Origin: Gluconobacter cerinus
GTDB taxonomy: Bacteria; Pseudomonadota; Alphaproteobacteria; Acetobacterales; Acetobacteraceae
Length of the DNA: 64,000 bases
NCBI RefSeq assembly: GCF_002723935.1
Contig: NZ_BEWM01000005.1
Coordinates: 186,001-250,000 of the forward strand
Direction of reading: 5' to 3'
Part shown: positions 63,371 to 64,000 of the stretch, piece by piece
Numbering within the stretch: the stretch's first letter is position 1
Layout: each line of letters begins with the position of its first letter
Notes under the pieces: generated by a model
Told to the model about the DNA's origin: nothing
The model's database searches: none
What the model saw: the letters and a program-made list of their open reading frames with translations, nothing else
Made by a program: the position numbers and the translations under genes

Positions 63371-64000
63371 TCAGGAACGGAAATCCAGAACCGTACGGCC
63401 CTGAAGGCGTCCGTTCTTGAGATTGTCGAAGATCGTGTTGATGTTCTCGATCTTGTCTGCGGTGACGACGGACTTGACCTTACCGCGGGCGAAGAAATCC
63501 ATGGCTTCGATCATGTCCAGCCGTGTGCCCACGATGGAGCCACGAATGGTCGTGCCATTCATGACCATATCAAAGATCGAAACCGGGAAGTCTCCGGGTG
63601 GCAGGCCGTTCAGAACAATCGTGCCGCCACGACGGGCATAACCCATGGCCTGCGAGAAGGCCGTGCGGCCCACAGCCGTAACCAGTGCACCGTGCGCGCC
63701 GCCAACTTCCTGCTGGATGAAGGCTGCCGGGTCCTTGTCCTTGGCATTGACGGTCAGAGCCGCGCCAAGCTCTGTAGCTGTGGCGAGCTTGTCGTCGTCA
63801 ATATCGACAGCCACGACATTCATGCCCATGGCGACCGCATATTGAACGGCCATCTGACCCAAGCCGCCAACGCCCGAAATGGCCATCCACTGACCGGGGC
63901 GTGCCTCGGTCATCTTCAGGCCCTTATAGACGGTCAGACCAGCGCAAAGCACGGGCGCAGCCTGTAGGGCATCAATGTTGCTGGGCAGATGTGCGACATA
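63371..64000 (-). CDS. Zinc-dependent alcohol dehydrogenase, partial (AdhP-like)
   Basis: The frame is open to the end of the window, so the start and the N-terminal zinc-binding part are missing; 209 residues are seen. VLCAGLTVYKGLKMTEARPG and WMAISGVGGLGQMAVQYAVA carry the Rossmann motif GVGGLG, and the end RGSIVGTRLDMIEAMDFFAR then GRTVLDFRS is like AdhP/AdhA (ethanol- or propanol-preferring type). It is probably a cytoplasmic NAD-dependent ethanol dehydrogenase. It precedes the other dehydrogenase by 34 bp. Confidence 0.9.
   Translation of the reverse strand, partial: YVAHLPSNIDALQAAPVLCAGLTVYKGLKMTEARPGQWMAISGVGGLGQMAVQYAVAMGMNVVAVDIDDDKLATATELGAALTVNAKDKDPAAFIQQEVGGAHGALVTAVGRTAFSQAMGYARRGGTIVLNGLPPGDFPVSIFDMVMNGTTIRGSIVGTRLDMIEAMDFFARGKVKSVVTADKIENINTIFDNLKNGRLQGRTVLDFRS

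Overview
The window reads as a chromosomal segment of an alphaproteobacterium, most likely an acetic acid bacterium (Acetobacteraceae; Gluconobacter or a close relative). The evidence is the CcrM-type GANTC methyltransferase next to rnhB, an alpha operon without rpsD, the block gpmI-envC-ctpA-polysaccharide deacetylase-rppH, a MoxR/DUF58/BatA-like cluster, a polyol-permease-type MFS carrier and two neighbouring zinc alcohol dehydrogenases. The genus is an inference. I see no rRNA, tRNA, insertion sequence, prophage or CRISPR array.

Layout. 1-17.3 kb is the transcription/translation core: the end of rpoC, a terminator, a shortened str operon (rpsL-rpsG-tuf, with no fusA), the S10-spc genes rpsJ to rplO, secY-adk, and the alpha operon rpsM-rpsK-rpoA-rplQ. 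17.5-19.4 kb holds an MFS polyol-type permease and two very small membrane proteins, one of them a 56-residue DUF1328 protein. 19.5-28.9 kb (minus) is a complete tripartite RND efflux operon of MdtABC type plus a NodT-family outer membrane factor. 29.1-32 kb holds a CsbD/DUF883-like stress protein, a GYF_2 membrane protein and rnhB-ccrM. 32-39.5 kb (minus) is a secreted ankyrin protein followed by the MoxR cluster. 39.6-43.2 kb carries DUF1285, CCA tRNA nucleotidyltransferase and an MsbA-like ABC exporter. 43.2-49.2 kb (minus) is the gpmI-to-rppH envelope block. 49.3-52.9 kb holds csbD, msrB-upp, DUF1330, ilvA and greA. 53.0-53.8 kb is an AT-rich DUF2975-XRE module between greA and carB. 53.9-58.5 kb is carAB, with an HTH domain fused to the front of CarA. 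58.7-64 kb holds yqeY, a cation efflux carrier, two secreted proteins and two alcohol dehydrogenases.

How the genes work together. The first 17 kb builds ribosomes, the Sec channel and RNA polymerase. The str and alpha operons each start from a TTGACTCAA promoter placed directly behind the previous operon's terminator, and share the downstream string CGCGCCCTCG, which suggests common growth-rate control. The gpmI block and the MoxR block are envelope-maintenance sets. The RND pump is complete but has no regulator gene beside it.

The most interesting regulatory signals are five. (1) CarA has an N-terminal helix-turn-helix, and its upstream region holds two copies of the palindrome GGGAA-N5-TTCCC facing each other. 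(2) A GAAAC-N16/17-CGTT motif sits 34-41 nt before three small stress-type genes. (3) Two dyads TTATYG-AAAAR-CRATAA lie in front of the DUF2975-XRE pair. (4) Four GANTC sites sit in 90 bp before rnhB-ccrM. (5) The str and alpha promoters are nearly the same. All were read by eye; no searches were run.
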